64,000 nt of DNA from Sphingobacterium chungjuense (GTDB lineage Bacteria > Bacteroidota > Bacteroidia > Sphingobacteriales > Sphingobacteriaceae): contig NZ_WLYS01000003.1 in assembly GCF_011316935.1 (NCBI RefSeq), positions 1 through 64,000 on the forward strand, read 5' to 3'. The position numbers and the translations under genes are program-made. This document shows positions 18,162 through 26,842 of this stretch, piece after piece. The notes beneath the pieces were generated by a model. It was not told where the DNA came from and ran no database searches. It worked only from the letters and a program-made list of their open reading frames with translations. The first letter of the stretch is position 1; every line of letters starts with the position of its first letter.

Positions 18162-19566
18162 TAACCACCTACCGCTTACACCTATCATGCATCCGTGGAT
18201 CCAGGATTTGGTGGCCAATTCGTCTTTACTGCATAAATCCGTCAGTAAATTCAGTTCGCCACTTAACGTACAATCTTTAGTTCCTTTTGAGGAAAATATA
18301 CGAGCCTTCAAGTCAGTGTTTGACACCTATCAGCTTAAACATCGTGTTTATTTTGCGCGCAAAGCAAATAAGTGCGTTACCTATACTAAACAGGCTGCAG
18401 AACTGGGCGAAGGTGTCGATACGGCCAGTTTTGAGGAGCTTGCGCAATGTCTGGAGGCTGGCATAAATCCCACGCAACTGATATCAACTGCTGCTGTTAA
18501 AACGCAGCGATTAATGGAGTTGGCCGTAGATAACCACGTTACGATCGTCATTGATAATCTCGATGAACTGGACTTATTGGAAAAAGTAACTGAACGCACC
18601 GGTAAGCAAGCCAACATCAGCCTGCGTGTGGGCGGGTTTACGATGGATGAAGTTAAACTGCACACCCGATTTGGTTTCTCCATTTCCGAGGCTAAAAAGT
18701 TGATATTGGAAAATTTAGCCCATCATCCCAAGATGGAATATGTGGGTTTACATTTCCATCTCAATGGCTACTCTATTCCAGAGCGCGCATCAGCAATCGG
18801 ACAATGTATTGAGCTAATTGATGCGCTCGCAGAGCAAGACGTGAAAACTTTCCACTTGGATATTGGCGGTGGTTATCTCGTAAATTATTTGTCAGATCGC
18901 TCAGAATGGGAAACTTTTCATAAGGAACTTAAGCGCGCCTTGCTCGAAGAACGTCCTGAGTTGACGTATCGTAATGATCCCTTAGGAATTGTAAAGATTG
19001 ACGATACGCTATATGGTGAGGCGAAAGTGTACCCTTACTACAATGAAGTACACAAAGAAGGATTTTTGGACAGTATATTGACAAGTAACGTCAAAGGATA
19101 TGATCAGCCTATTTACCAGTTATTGCGAGATCGTGAGATAGAAATGCGTATCGAACCGGGAAGATCACTATTGGATCAAACTGGTATTACCGTTGCACGC
19201 GTAGCATTTCGCAAGCATGATTCTGCCGGAAACCTGTTGGTTGGCTTGGAGATGAATCGTACACAGATGAAAAGTTCCAGTGCCGATTTTTTGTTGGATC
19301 CGATTCATTTGCCGCACAATTTGCTGGACTCGTCCGATGGTGAACAAGAAACTTTCGGTTATGTGGTTGGTGCGTATTGTTTAGAACAAGAATTTATTCT
19401 GCTTCGCAAAATCAAATTTCAAGGTACTCCAGCCGTTGGCGATTTATTGGTTTTTGTGAATACCGCAGGCTATATGATGCATTTCTTCGAATCGCAAGCG
19501 CATCAATTTGCGCTGGCAGAGAATGTGTTTTATAGTGGAGATAAGGAGTTTCGGTTGGATAGTTGA
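18133..19566 (+). CDS. Fold-type III PLP-dependent decarboxylase (Y4yA/SbnH/LysA-like)
   Basis: The protein has 477 residues. Lys77 in YFARKANK binds PLP in the alanine-racemase-like barrel. 'GLHFHLNGYS' and 'FHLDIGGGYLVNY' are the His and Gly-rich phosphate motifs of ornithine/diaminopimelate-type decarboxylases, and 'RIEPGRSLLDQTG' and 'GAYCLEQEF' come from the C-terminal half (the latter places the catalytic Cys). It most likely decarboxylates a D- or L-amino-acid centre in a small-molecule pathway. The N-terminus extends about 50 residues beyond minimal LysA, as in Y4yA-type enzymes. It is the last gene of the cassette. Confidence 0.85.
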   Translation: MTSTHNTKDSNHLPLTPIMHPWIQDLVANSSLLHKSVSKFSSPLNVQSLVPFEENIRAFKSVFDTYQLKHRVYFARKANKCVTYTKQAAELGEGVDTASFEELAQCLEAGINPTQLISTAAVKTQRLMELAVDNHVTIVIDNLDELDLLEKVTERTGKQANISLRVGGFTMDEVKLHTRFGFSISEAKKLILENLAHHPKMEYVGLHFHLNGYSIPERASAIGQCIELIDALAEQDVKTFHLDIGGGYLVNYLSDRSEWETFHKELKRALLEERPELTYRNDPLGIVKIDDTLYGEAKVYPYYNEVHKEGFLDSILTSNVKGYDQPIYQLLRDREIEMRIEPGRSLLDQTGITVARVAFRKHDSAGNLLVGLEMNRTQMKSSSADFLLDPIHLPHNLLDSSDGEQETFGYVVGAYCLEQEFILLRKIKFQGTPAVGDLLVFVNTAGYMMHFFESQAHQFALAENVFYSGDKEFRLDS

Positions 19567-19670
19567 TGATAGGCTTCGAAAAGACACTACCTTTTAATAG
19601 CTGGCAAATTATTTATCAGACTATTAAACTCTGGTATCTTGCATACAGTCCAATTTATATATCGATTATT

Positions 19671-20324
19671 ATGAAAAAACTTGCGCTATTTCTATTTCTG
19701 ATAGGTATAAATTGGGGGTTATTTGCCCAGAGACAAGCAATAGATACCGATATATTCGGAGATCTTAACTATCGCAGCAATGAAGGCAATTATAGGGCGA
19801 CATTGAAGAAAAATATCTTTGACGATCTGGTCTTTAGTGATAATCAGCGTAATGAAATTACTTACGAAAAGAAGTATCTGCTCAATCAGTATCCCGGTAT
19901 TCTAACCGATAATAATCAAAAGCGTACCGTCTTCTTAAATCTGATTCGAGAGAATCGTCGGAGTGAGGGCTACAAAGCAAAGTTTAGCATTGATATTTTT
20001 GATAAGCTTGTCATTGAAGACAATGAGGGATATAAATTGGAAGAAGGGAAGGATATTTTCGGTTCGATACAACGTGATGAGCGGATTAATGGTGTGAATA
20101 CGAAGCTCAATAAAACCCTCAATGGTACGTTGGAATTTACTGCTGGAAGAGATAGAGCTTCCCTACAAAAAGAGTTCTCTAACAAACGGGTCTACAGCGA
20201 TAGCATGGGCAATAGATTGGAGTTTTCAGCAGAAACTTGGCAGCGATTGGTAAAACGCTATAGAACAGAGGAAGACGCCTTTATGTCGTTAGTAGATCAA
20301 TATTTAGGGCAAATTACGCCCTAA
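19671..20324 (+). CDS. Secreted hypothetical protein with repeated IFD-type motifs
   Basis: The frame is open from 19563, but a signal peptide (MKKLALFLFLIGINWGLFAQ) begins at ATG 19671, giving 217 residues. The mature protein repeats short blocks of the form 'DIFGdl.y.sneg', 'nIFDdLvfsDnqrNe', 'diFdkLvieDneGy', 'DIFGsiqrDe', about 40 residues apart, suggesting a beta-repeat structure exported to the periplasm or surface. No family was recognised. It is convergent with gdhA. Confidence 0.6.
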   Translation: MKKLALFLFLIGINWGLFAQRQAIDTDIFGDLNYRSNEGNYRATLKKNIFDDLVFSDNQRNEITYEKKYLLNQYPGILTDNNQKRTVFLNLIRENRRSEGYKAKFSIDIFDKLVIEDNEGYKLEEGKDIFGSIQRDERINGVNTKLNKTLNGTLEFTAGRDRASLQKEFSNKRVYSDSMGNRLEFSAETWQRLVKRYRTEEDAFMSLVDQYLGQITP

Positions 20325-20334
20325 ATATTGATCT
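20294..20334. terminator. 17-bp perfect inverted repeat between convergent genes
   Basis: Stem GATCAATATTTAGGGC / GCCCTAAATATTGATC plus one further A-T pair, with loop AAATTAC. The hairpin includes the TAA stop codon of the upstream gene and lies 24 bp from the end of gdhA, so it can act as a bidirectional terminator. There is no long T-run on either side. Confidence 0.6.
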
Positions 20335-20357
20335 GACAACTTCCTAATAGAAGTACG

Positions 20358-21692
20358 TTAAACAGCACCTTGATCCATCATCGCACCAGCGACTTTGATA
20401 AATCCGCCGATATTTGCTCCTTTCAGATAGTTAGGAATACTTGTTTTGCTATCCCCATATTGGATACAGGTTTCGTGAATATTTTGCATAATCTGCTTAA
20501 GTCTTTCGTCGACTTCCTCGCGCGACCAGGATTGACCGATCGCATTTTGCGACATTTCTAAACCAGAAACGGCAACACCACCGGCATTAGCCGCCTTTGC
20601 TGGACCAAATAAAACCTCATTTTCCTTAAACAAGTGAATCGCTTTGGCTGTCGATGGCATGTTGGCACCTTCGGCAACCAATATGCATCCTGATTTTATT
20701 AAGCGCTCGGCATCTTCCTCATCCAATTCGTTTTGTGTGGCACAAGGAAGTGCAATGTCGCACGCGAATTGCCAAGGCTTCTCGTCTGCATGAAAAGTAG
20801 CTGCTGGATACGTGGAAGTGTATTTTTCCAGTTCACGGCCAAGTGTAGCTATATGGGCTAGTTTTTCCGCGTCAAAACCGTCTTTATCATACAGCGTCCC
20901 CGAACTATTGGATAGCGTAATTACTTTTGCACCTAGTTCGATGGATTTTTCAGCGGCATATTGCGCCACGTTGCCGGCACCTGAGATACACACAACCAGT
21001 CCGCTAATATCCTTCTTCTGATGCGAAAGCATTTCTTGTACAAAATACAAAAGCCCATAACCCGTCGCTTCCGGACGAATATAAGAACCACCCCAAGCCG
21101 TATCTTTACCCGTAAGTACGCCGGTGAAATGATTGCGTAAACGCTTGTACTGACCGAAAAGAAAACCAATTTCTCGGCCGCCAACGCCAATATCGCCAGC
21201 AGGAACATCCGTATCCGACCCGATATGTCGGTGTAGCTCGGTCATGAAACTTTGGCAAAAACGCATTATCTCATGATCTGATTTCCCCTTCGGATTAAAA
21301 TCTGAACCACCTTTTCCGCCTCCTAATGGTAATCCCGTCAAACTATTTTTAAAGACCTGCTCAAAGGCCAGAAACTTTAAAATACTAAGATTGACCGTCG
21401 GGGAGAAGCGCAAGCCACCCTTATAAGGCCCAATGGCACTATTCATCTGTACACGATAGCCACGGTTAACCTGTACTTCTTGCTTGTCATCTAACCACAC
21501 CACACGGAAACTAACCACGCGTTCGGGTTCTGTAATGCGTTCTACAATTTTTGCCTGCAGCCAATCTTGATGGTTTTCCTGCATATAAGGAATCACGTCT
21601 TCCATGACCTCATCCACTGCTTGTAAAAATTCTGGCTGGTGTTGATTTCGTTCCGCAATGCTATGCAGCATGCTTTCGTAAGTTTCTATCAT
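20358..21692 (-). CDS. gdhA: NADP-type glutamate dehydrogenase
   Basis: The protein has 444 residues, the usual length of hexameric bacterial GDH. It contains the glutamate-binding and catalytic segments 'GPYKGGLRFspTVnlsiLKFLafEQ', 'LPLGGGKGGSDFnPKGKSD' with the catalytic Lys, and 'DVPAGDIGVGGREIGFLFGQYkrl'. A Rossmann region 'VVCISGAGNVAQYAAEK' binds the coenzyme. It reductively aminates 2-oxoglutarate to glutamate in the cytosol for ammonium assimilation. The short 'GADVD'-type specificity was not tested, so NADP preference is inferred from the family. It is monocistronic. Confidence 0.95.
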   Translation of the reverse strand: MIETYESMLHSIAERNQHQPEFLQAVDEVMEDVIPYMQENHQDWLQAKIVERITEPERVVSFRVVWLDDKQEVQVNRGYRVQMNSAIGPYKGGLRFSPTVNLSILKFLAFEQVFKNSLTGLPLGGGKGGSDFNPKGKSDHEIMRFCQSFMTELHRHIGSDTDVPAGDIGVGGREIGFLFGQYKRLRNHFTGVLTGKDTAWGGSYIRPEATGYGLLYFVQEMLSHQKKDISGLVVCISGAGNVAQYAAEKSIELGAKVITLSNSSGTLYDKDGFDAEKLAHIATLGRELEKYTSTYPAATFHADEKPWQFACDIALPCATQNELDEEDAERLIKSGCILVAEGANMPSTAKAIHLFKENEVLFGPAKAANAGGVAVSGLEMSQNAIGQSWSREEVDERLKQIMQNIHETCIQYGDSKTSIPNYLKGANIGGFIKVAGAMMDQGAV

Positions 21693-21943
21693 CTATAACT
21701 TTATTTCTACGTTTTTGATTTGTACGGGAGTGTACACATAGCATCATAACAATATGCCATATGCAAATTAAGATTTATTCGATAAATAGCGTAAGGATTC
21801 TTGGGATTATTTTGATTTTTCCTTCGCAAAATTAAGGTGCAATTTTTAATAATTTGATAACATAAGGAGCTAATGATCGCCCAGCGTTTTTAGATATTTT
21901 TGTCCAAAATCACCAACCCAAAGGCGATTTTGGAAACATCGGT

Positions 21944-22540
21944 ATGAAAAGCGATTACTTGGAACAACAAGATGTACAGCAACTAGCTTTAGGCGATATC
22001 AGCGCCTTCAACCGCTTGTACGCACATTACCATAAGCAAGTGCACGCCAATATTTTGAAATTGGTGCATTCGCCAGAAAGTGCTAGCGAACTGCTTCAAG
22101 ATGTGTTTGTATCCCTATGGCAGAATCGTTTCAAGTTCGAATCCAGAGAATCCGTTGGCGGTTGGCTATTTGTGGTCAGCTATAACAAATCCTTGAATAG
22201 CATTCGGCAGAAACTTAAAGAAACGGTCGAGTACGTCGGTGAATACCCGAATCTGTCCATCATAGCCGATAGCGCCGAGGACGATGAGGAACTGCACCGA
22301 CAGCTTGCACTCATTGATGATGCGATTGCAATACTTCCTGCTCGTAAAAAGGAAGTATTTGAGTTGTGCCGCTACGAAGGTCTCTCCAAAGCAGATGTCG
22401 CAGCCCTGTTGGGCATTAGCCAACAATCGGTATCGGATTATCTCAAACAATCCAACAAAGCCATCAAGATGCACGTCATGCAGCACTATACATCCTATGT
22501 TCCAGAGGTGGTTTTGCTTTCTTTTCTATTGCAATTCTAA
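21944..22540 (+). CDS. ECF-type RNA polymerase sigma factor (FecI-like)
   Basis: The protein has 198 residues. Region 2 (residues about 20-90) contains 'ASELLQDVFVSLWQNR' for -10 recognition and core binding; region 4 (about 125-175) has the helix-turn-helix 'LPARKKEVFELCRYEGLSKADVAALLGISQQSVSDYLKQ'. It is typical of Bacteroidota ECF sigma factors that switch on a neighbouring SusC/SusD pair. A FecR anti-sigma gene follows 80 bp downstream, so the sigma factor is expected to be held inactive until the outer-membrane receptor signals substrate. Confidence 0.92.
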   Translation: MKSDYLEQQDVQQLALGDISAFNRLYAHYHKQVHANILKLVHSPESASELLQDVFVSLWQNRFKFESRESVGGWLFVVSYNKSLNSIRQKLKETVEYVGEYPNLSIIADSAEDDEELHRQLALIDDAIAILPARKKEVFELCRYEGLSKADVAALLGISQQSVSDYLKQSNKAIKMHVMQHYTSYVPEVVLLSFLLQF

Positions 22541-22621
22541 ACTATCCATTTACAATTTGTTCATCATTACTTAACCTAAAAGGGCATCCCCAAAGGGGCA
22601 ACGCTGGTGTATTTACTCCTG

Positions 22622-23728
22622 ATGAAACACCAGATTGGAAAACGTATTGCTGCTTTATGGAAAGGACTGTTGAGCCAGAGAGAGAAAGAAAATCTTTTAG
22701 CGGATTTGGAGATACACGAAAGTGATCTGAAAAGTGAGCTGGAGAAATCTTTTACCAACGTTAATGAGCAAGAACAGACCAATCTGCTATCCGATCCAGA
22801 ATATGCTGCCATATTGCGCCAAGTACATGCTAAGATTGATGTGCAAGAGCAGAAACCGCGTCGCATCTTCCAGCCATGGGCAGCTGCCGCAGCTATTTTG
22901 CTGCTAATTGGTGCCGCGGGAGTGATCTTCAAATATCAAAATCCGAAAGAGCCAAGTAAATCATTCGCACAAGCGAATGCCCAACCAACAGATACGATCA
23001 CCGTACGCAATACCACGTCACAAGATCGTATTGCTCGTCTCAAAGACGGTTCCGTGGTCACGTTGTCCGCTGGTGCACAGCTCGCTTACGCACGTCAATA
23101 CGGTGAGACCGATCGCGTACTTCATTTGCAAGGCAAGGCCACATTTGAGGTGGCACACGATACGGCCCGTCCATTCGTCGTGTGGACAGATAAATACAGT
23201 ACGACCGCATTGGGTACGGTCTTTATGATCGATGCCACATCGAAGCAACAGATTGATATCGCGCTCTTATCAGGCAAGATCGTAGTGAAGAAAGCAGCTC
23301 ATACTGGTCGTGCGATGGAAGATCAATATCTAGAAGCTGGGGATCAGTTATCGATTGATCGCCAAAATCAAAGGTTTGTATTTATTCCAGCAAAGCAAAT
23401 CAAGCCCGTTAGTACGCCGCCAATAGTAGCGCCAGAAGTCACACCTGTGGAGCCCACCTTAGAATTTGCAGATGCGCCATTGCAATCCGTTTTTGAAACG
23501 ATTGCCGTACGGAAACAAATTCAAATCAACACAACGAATTTAGATCTTGACGGATTGACATTTACGGGTGAGTTTTTGGAATCAGATTCCGCTGCCGCCA
23601 TGGTTCGGGTGATCTGCCAGATGAATAATTTGCGCTGCGAAGAAACAGCAAATGGCTTGATCATCAGCCAAAAAACACCTATAAATCAAACAGTTTCTAC
23701 CGAAATAAAAAACCAAACAACAAATTAA
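22622..23728 (+). CDS. FecR-type anti-sigma factor with DUF4974
   Basis: The frame is open from a GTG at 22607; the ATG at 22622 (MKHQIGKRIAALWKG) is the likely start, giving 368 residues. A cytosolic segment of about 80 residues is followed by one membrane helix (PWAAAAAILLLIGAAGVIF), the FecR domain ('tvrNttsqdRiarLkDGSvvtLsaGaqlaYar...LhLqGkAtFeVahD...PFvV.T') and a C-terminal STN-like DUF4974 ('LqsVFetIavrkqIqIn'). It should bind the sigma factor in the cytoplasm and sense the receptor in the periplasm. It ends 3 nt before susC. Confidence 0.92.
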   Translation: MKHQIGKRIAALWKGLLSQREKENLLADLEIHESDLKSELEKSFTNVNEQEQTNLLSDPEYAAILRQVHAKIDVQEQKPRRIFQPWAAAAAILLLIGAAGVIFKYQNPKEPSKSFAQANAQPTDTITVRNTTSQDRIARLKDGSVVTLSAGAQLAYARQYGETDRVLHLQGKATFEVAHDTARPFVVWTDKYSTTALGTVFMIDATSKQQIDIALLSGKIVVKKAAHTGRAMEDQYLEAGDQLSIDRQNQRFVFIPAKQIKPVSTPPIVAPEVTPVEPTLEFADAPLQSVFETIAVRKQIQINTTNLDLDGLTFTGEFLESDSAAAMVRVICQMNNLRCEETANGLIISQKTPINQTVSTEIKNQTTN

Positions 23729-23731
23729 TAG

Positions 23732-26700
23732 ATGAAAAAGAGAAGCATTTTTAGAAATGTTCGGCTAGCCATGAGTGGAGTTGCATTCTTCCTCGCTGCC
23801 AATGCTTGGGCACAATCTACCGGCCAACTACGCGGTACGATTATGGACAATACGGGCACGTACATTCCAGGCGCCAATGTGCAACTGGTAGACGCCAGCG
23901 GCAAAGCCGTGGCTCAGGTATCTACCGATGCCAAAGGTATGTTCGTCTTAGAAGGCGTAAGCGCTACGACGCAATACCGCATTCGCGTGAGTATGGTGGG
24001 TTATCAATCGTATGAGATGGCTACCAAAACACTCAATGCAGGCGAGAGCAGCTCAATGCTGATCCGCCTAGAGCAACAACAATCCGAATTGGACGAGATT
24101 GTGGTGGTGGGTTACGGTCAGCAACGTCGTGGTGATTTGACCACAGCGGTCAGTTCATTACCAGATGTAGCTGATCAAGTCAATCGTCCGCTAAGCAATA
24201 TCGCGGATATGATGCAGGGAAATGTGGCGGGTCTTACCGTCATGTCGCCAGGTGGCGATCCCAGCGCCAATCCAAAAGTAATGGTGCGCGGTATGGGTAC
24301 GCTAAATGCCGAGGAACCATTGTATGTAGTAGATGGTATGCCTTACTATGGCGGTCCCATCAACCCGAATGATATTGAGAAAGTAGATGTCTTGAAAGAT
24401 GCGGCTGCTGCCGCGATTTATGGTGCGCAAGCATCTTCAGGGGTGATCGTCATTACCACTAAAAGTGGTAAATCTGGAGCGCCAAGATTGAATGTAGATC
24501 TTTACCGCGGCTGGCAAACGGCAAGCAATCTGCCAACAGCGCTCAATGCAGCACAATATTCGCAAGCCTACAATCAAGCGTATGCCACTAGCGGCTTGAA
24601 CTTGCAAGCGGGGCACGATGCGCAGCAAAATCCTTGGGGACAAGTAACGCGTACTAACTGGATGGACGAAATCTTCCAAACAGGAAATATCCTAAATGCC
24701 AATGCGCAAATATCTGGAGGCGGCGAAAAGTCTACGTATAGCAGTTCATTTGGCTACCACGACCGCGAAGGCATGTTGCTAAACACCGGTTACAAGCGTT
24801 TCGCTTACCGTTTAAAATCCGAGTTCCAATTGCATGATCGTTTCACCGTAGGACAAAATTTCTACGTGAACCAAACCACGACCCGTGGTACAAATACGAC
24901 CAGTAGCTATAGCGGTGCTATTATCAATGCAATTTACATGAACCCCGCCGCACCAGTTTATGACGAAGCAGGCAATTTCCACGGAACCGTGCCGAGCGAT
25001 TTGTCGGGCTTCTCCAGCATTTATGGCGATACCTACAATCCAGTAGCCTTGTTATTGCGACCTACGGTCAATAACCCAACCTTGAACCTGAACGGAAATG
25101 CCTTCGTGAAAGTAGATATCGTGGATGGACTGACCTTCAAATCCAATTTTGGCCTGAATATGAGACGCTATTCGTTGAAACGTTTTGATCCAAAAATTCC
25201 AGAGATCGGACGGGCTAACTTAAACAACTACCTGACGCACGAAGAATCCAAAGAAGACCGTTGGATCTGGGATCAGCAGTTGAACTACACCAAAAGCTTT
25301 GGCGATCACAACTTAGATGCGGTAGCCGTATTTTCAGTGCAAAAAACACGTTATGAGCAATTCTATGTACAGGGAATGGGCTTCGAACGTGAGGATGATT
25401 GGTACCAGTACATTGGTAATGCCGCATCGTTGCCAACATTGCCCACCAGTGCCGTTTGGGAAGATGCCTTAACTTCGGCTATTGCGCGTGTAAACTACAA
25501 CTATGCCAACCGTTATTTCTTGGGCGCCAGTATTCGTAAAGATCGTACCTCTCGTTTGTCGTCACAAAATCGCTCAGATGTATTCCCATCTGTATCGGGT
25601 GCGTGGAAGATCTCTTCCGAACCTTTCTTCAACAGTTCCATTGTCAATGATTTAAAAGTGAGAGCATCTTGGGGACAGATTGGTAACATTCAATCCGTAG
25701 ATCGCTATGCGTTCAACATCCCGTTATCGACCGGTACGCTGACGCCAATAGGCGCAGATGGGCAATTGGTGCGTCACTTTGCGGTGAACAAGCAATTTAA
25801 TCCAAACTTGCTATGGGAGACTTCCCAATCATTCGATATTGGTCTAGATATGACCATTTTGAATAAGATCACAGTTGCAGCCGACTACTATGAGAAGAAA
25901 ACGTTGGGTATGGTATACACCAATGATGCCAATCCACATGCCGGTTTCTCACAAGGACCAACGTCCAACATCGGTGATATCTTAAACAAAGGATTTGAAG
26001 GATCGGTACGTTACAACGATACTTTTGGTGAATGGCGCATAGGCATGCAAACCAACATTAGTGTCAATACCAATAAGGTGCTGAACCTAGATGGTTACTT
26101 CAATGACTTTATCCAACACGGTGATAATGTGCGTGGTGTGGTCTTGCCATACCGTTCTACGCCGGGAGAGCGATTGTATTCGTACTACTTGATTCCAAGT
26201 GCTGGTATCTTTAATTCACAAGCCGAAGTAGATGCACATGCTGTGAATGGTCAGCTGATTCAGCCGCAGGCTCGCCCCGGCGATTTACGTTTTGTAGATA
26301 CCAATGGTGATGGTCGCATCAATGATGATGATCGCGTGTACATGGGTAGCGCTATTCCTAAATTCACGTACGGTTTCTCTTTCAACGTAGATTACAAGCG
26401 TTTTGATTTGAACGTGTTGACTTATGGTGTATCTGGCTCGAAGATTTTTAACGGATATAAATACACCGCATACAATGCAGCCTCAAACGGTTACAACTTA
26501 GATAGCCGCGTGCTAGGTGCTTGGACACCACAAAATACTAATAGCGATATTCCAATTCTTTCCCGTCAGGATCCAAACAATAACTTCGGTACAGCATCCG
26601 ACTGGTACTTAGAAAGTGGCGATTATTTCCGTATCAAAAACATCACGCTAGGTTATACCTTGCCATTAGGCAAATTCCAGTCTCGTGTGTATATCGCTGC

Positions 26701-26824
26701 AGAGAATCCATTCACATTCACCTCGTACACCGGTATCGATCCAGAAGTAGGTAGCGTAGGATTGGATGTGGCTAACTATCCATTAGCGAAAACGTACACC
26801 GTCGGATTAAACGTTAACTTTTAA
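23732..26824 (+). CDS. SusC/RagA-family TonB-dependent outer-membrane transporter
   Basis: The protein has 1030 residues. A signal peptide ends near WAQS, followed by a carboxypeptidase-D-like domain (about 30-110), the TonB-box-like DEIVVVGYGQQRR (about 125-137), a plug domain ('VLKDAAAAAIYGAQASSGVIVITTKSGK') and a 22-strand barrel ending in F. It imports a ligand across the outer membrane using TonB energy, together with the SusD lipoprotein encoded 18 bp downstream. Unlike many receptors controlled by FecI/FecR, it shows no N-terminal STN signalling domain. Substrate inferred from the next genes: a phosphate ester. Confidence 0.92.
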   Translation: MKKRSIFRNVRLAMSGVAFFLAANAWAQSTGQLRGTIMDNTGTYIPGANVQLVDASGKAVAQVSTDAKGMFVLEGVSATTQYRIRVSMVGYQSYEMATKTLNAGESSSMLIRLEQQQSELDEIVVVGYGQQRRGDLTTAVSSLPDVADQVNRPLSNIADMMQGNVAGLTVMSPGGDPSANPKVMVRGMGTLNAEEPLYVVDGMPYYGGPINPNDIEKVDVLKDAAAAAIYGAQASSGVIVITTKSGKSGAPRLNVDLYRGWQTASNLPTALNAAQYSQAYNQAYATSGLNLQAGHDAQQNPWGQVTRTNWMDEIFQTGNILNANAQISGGGEKSTYSSSFGYHDREGMLLNTGYKRFAYRLKSEFQLHDRFTVGQNFYVNQTTTRGTNTTSSYSGAIINAIYMNPAAPVYDEAGNFHGTVPSDLSGFSSIYGDTYNPVALLLRPTVNNPTLNLNGNAFVKVDIVDGLTFKSNFGLNMRRYSLKRFDPKIPEIGRANLNNYLTHEESKEDRWIWDQQLNYTKSFGDHNLDAVAVFSVQKTRYEQFYVQGMGFEREDDWYQYIGNAASLPTLPTSAVWEDALTSAIARVNYNYANRYFLGASIRKDRTSRLSSQNRSDVFPSVSGAWKISSEPFFNSSIVNDLKVRASWGQIGNIQSVDRYAFNIPLSTGTLTPIGADGQLVRHFAVNKQFNPNLLWETSQSFDIGLDMTILNKITVAADYYEKKTLGMVYTNDANPHAGFSQGPTSNIGDILNKGFEGSVRYNDTFGEWRIGMQTNISVNTNKVLNLDGYFNDFIQHGDNVRGVVLPYRSTPGERLYSYYLIPSAGIFNSQAEVDAHAVNGQLIQPQARPGDLRFVDTNGDGRINDDDRVYMGSAIPKFTYGFSFNVDYKRFDLNVLTYGVSGSKIFNGYKYTAYNAASNGYNLDSRVLGAWTPQNTNSDIPILSRQDPNNNFGTASDWYLESGDYFRIKNITLGYTLPLGKFQSRVYIAAENPFTFTSYTGIDPEVGSVGLDVANYPLAKTYTVGLNVNF

Positions 26825-26842
26825 CCTGTAGAATTACCCATC

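Noticed and set aside
7716..19566. One large biosynthetic cluster joining A-PCP-R with the PLP/FAD cassette
   Set aside because: They are more than 4.5 kb apart on opposite strands, with terminators, a tRNA and unrelated genes between them.
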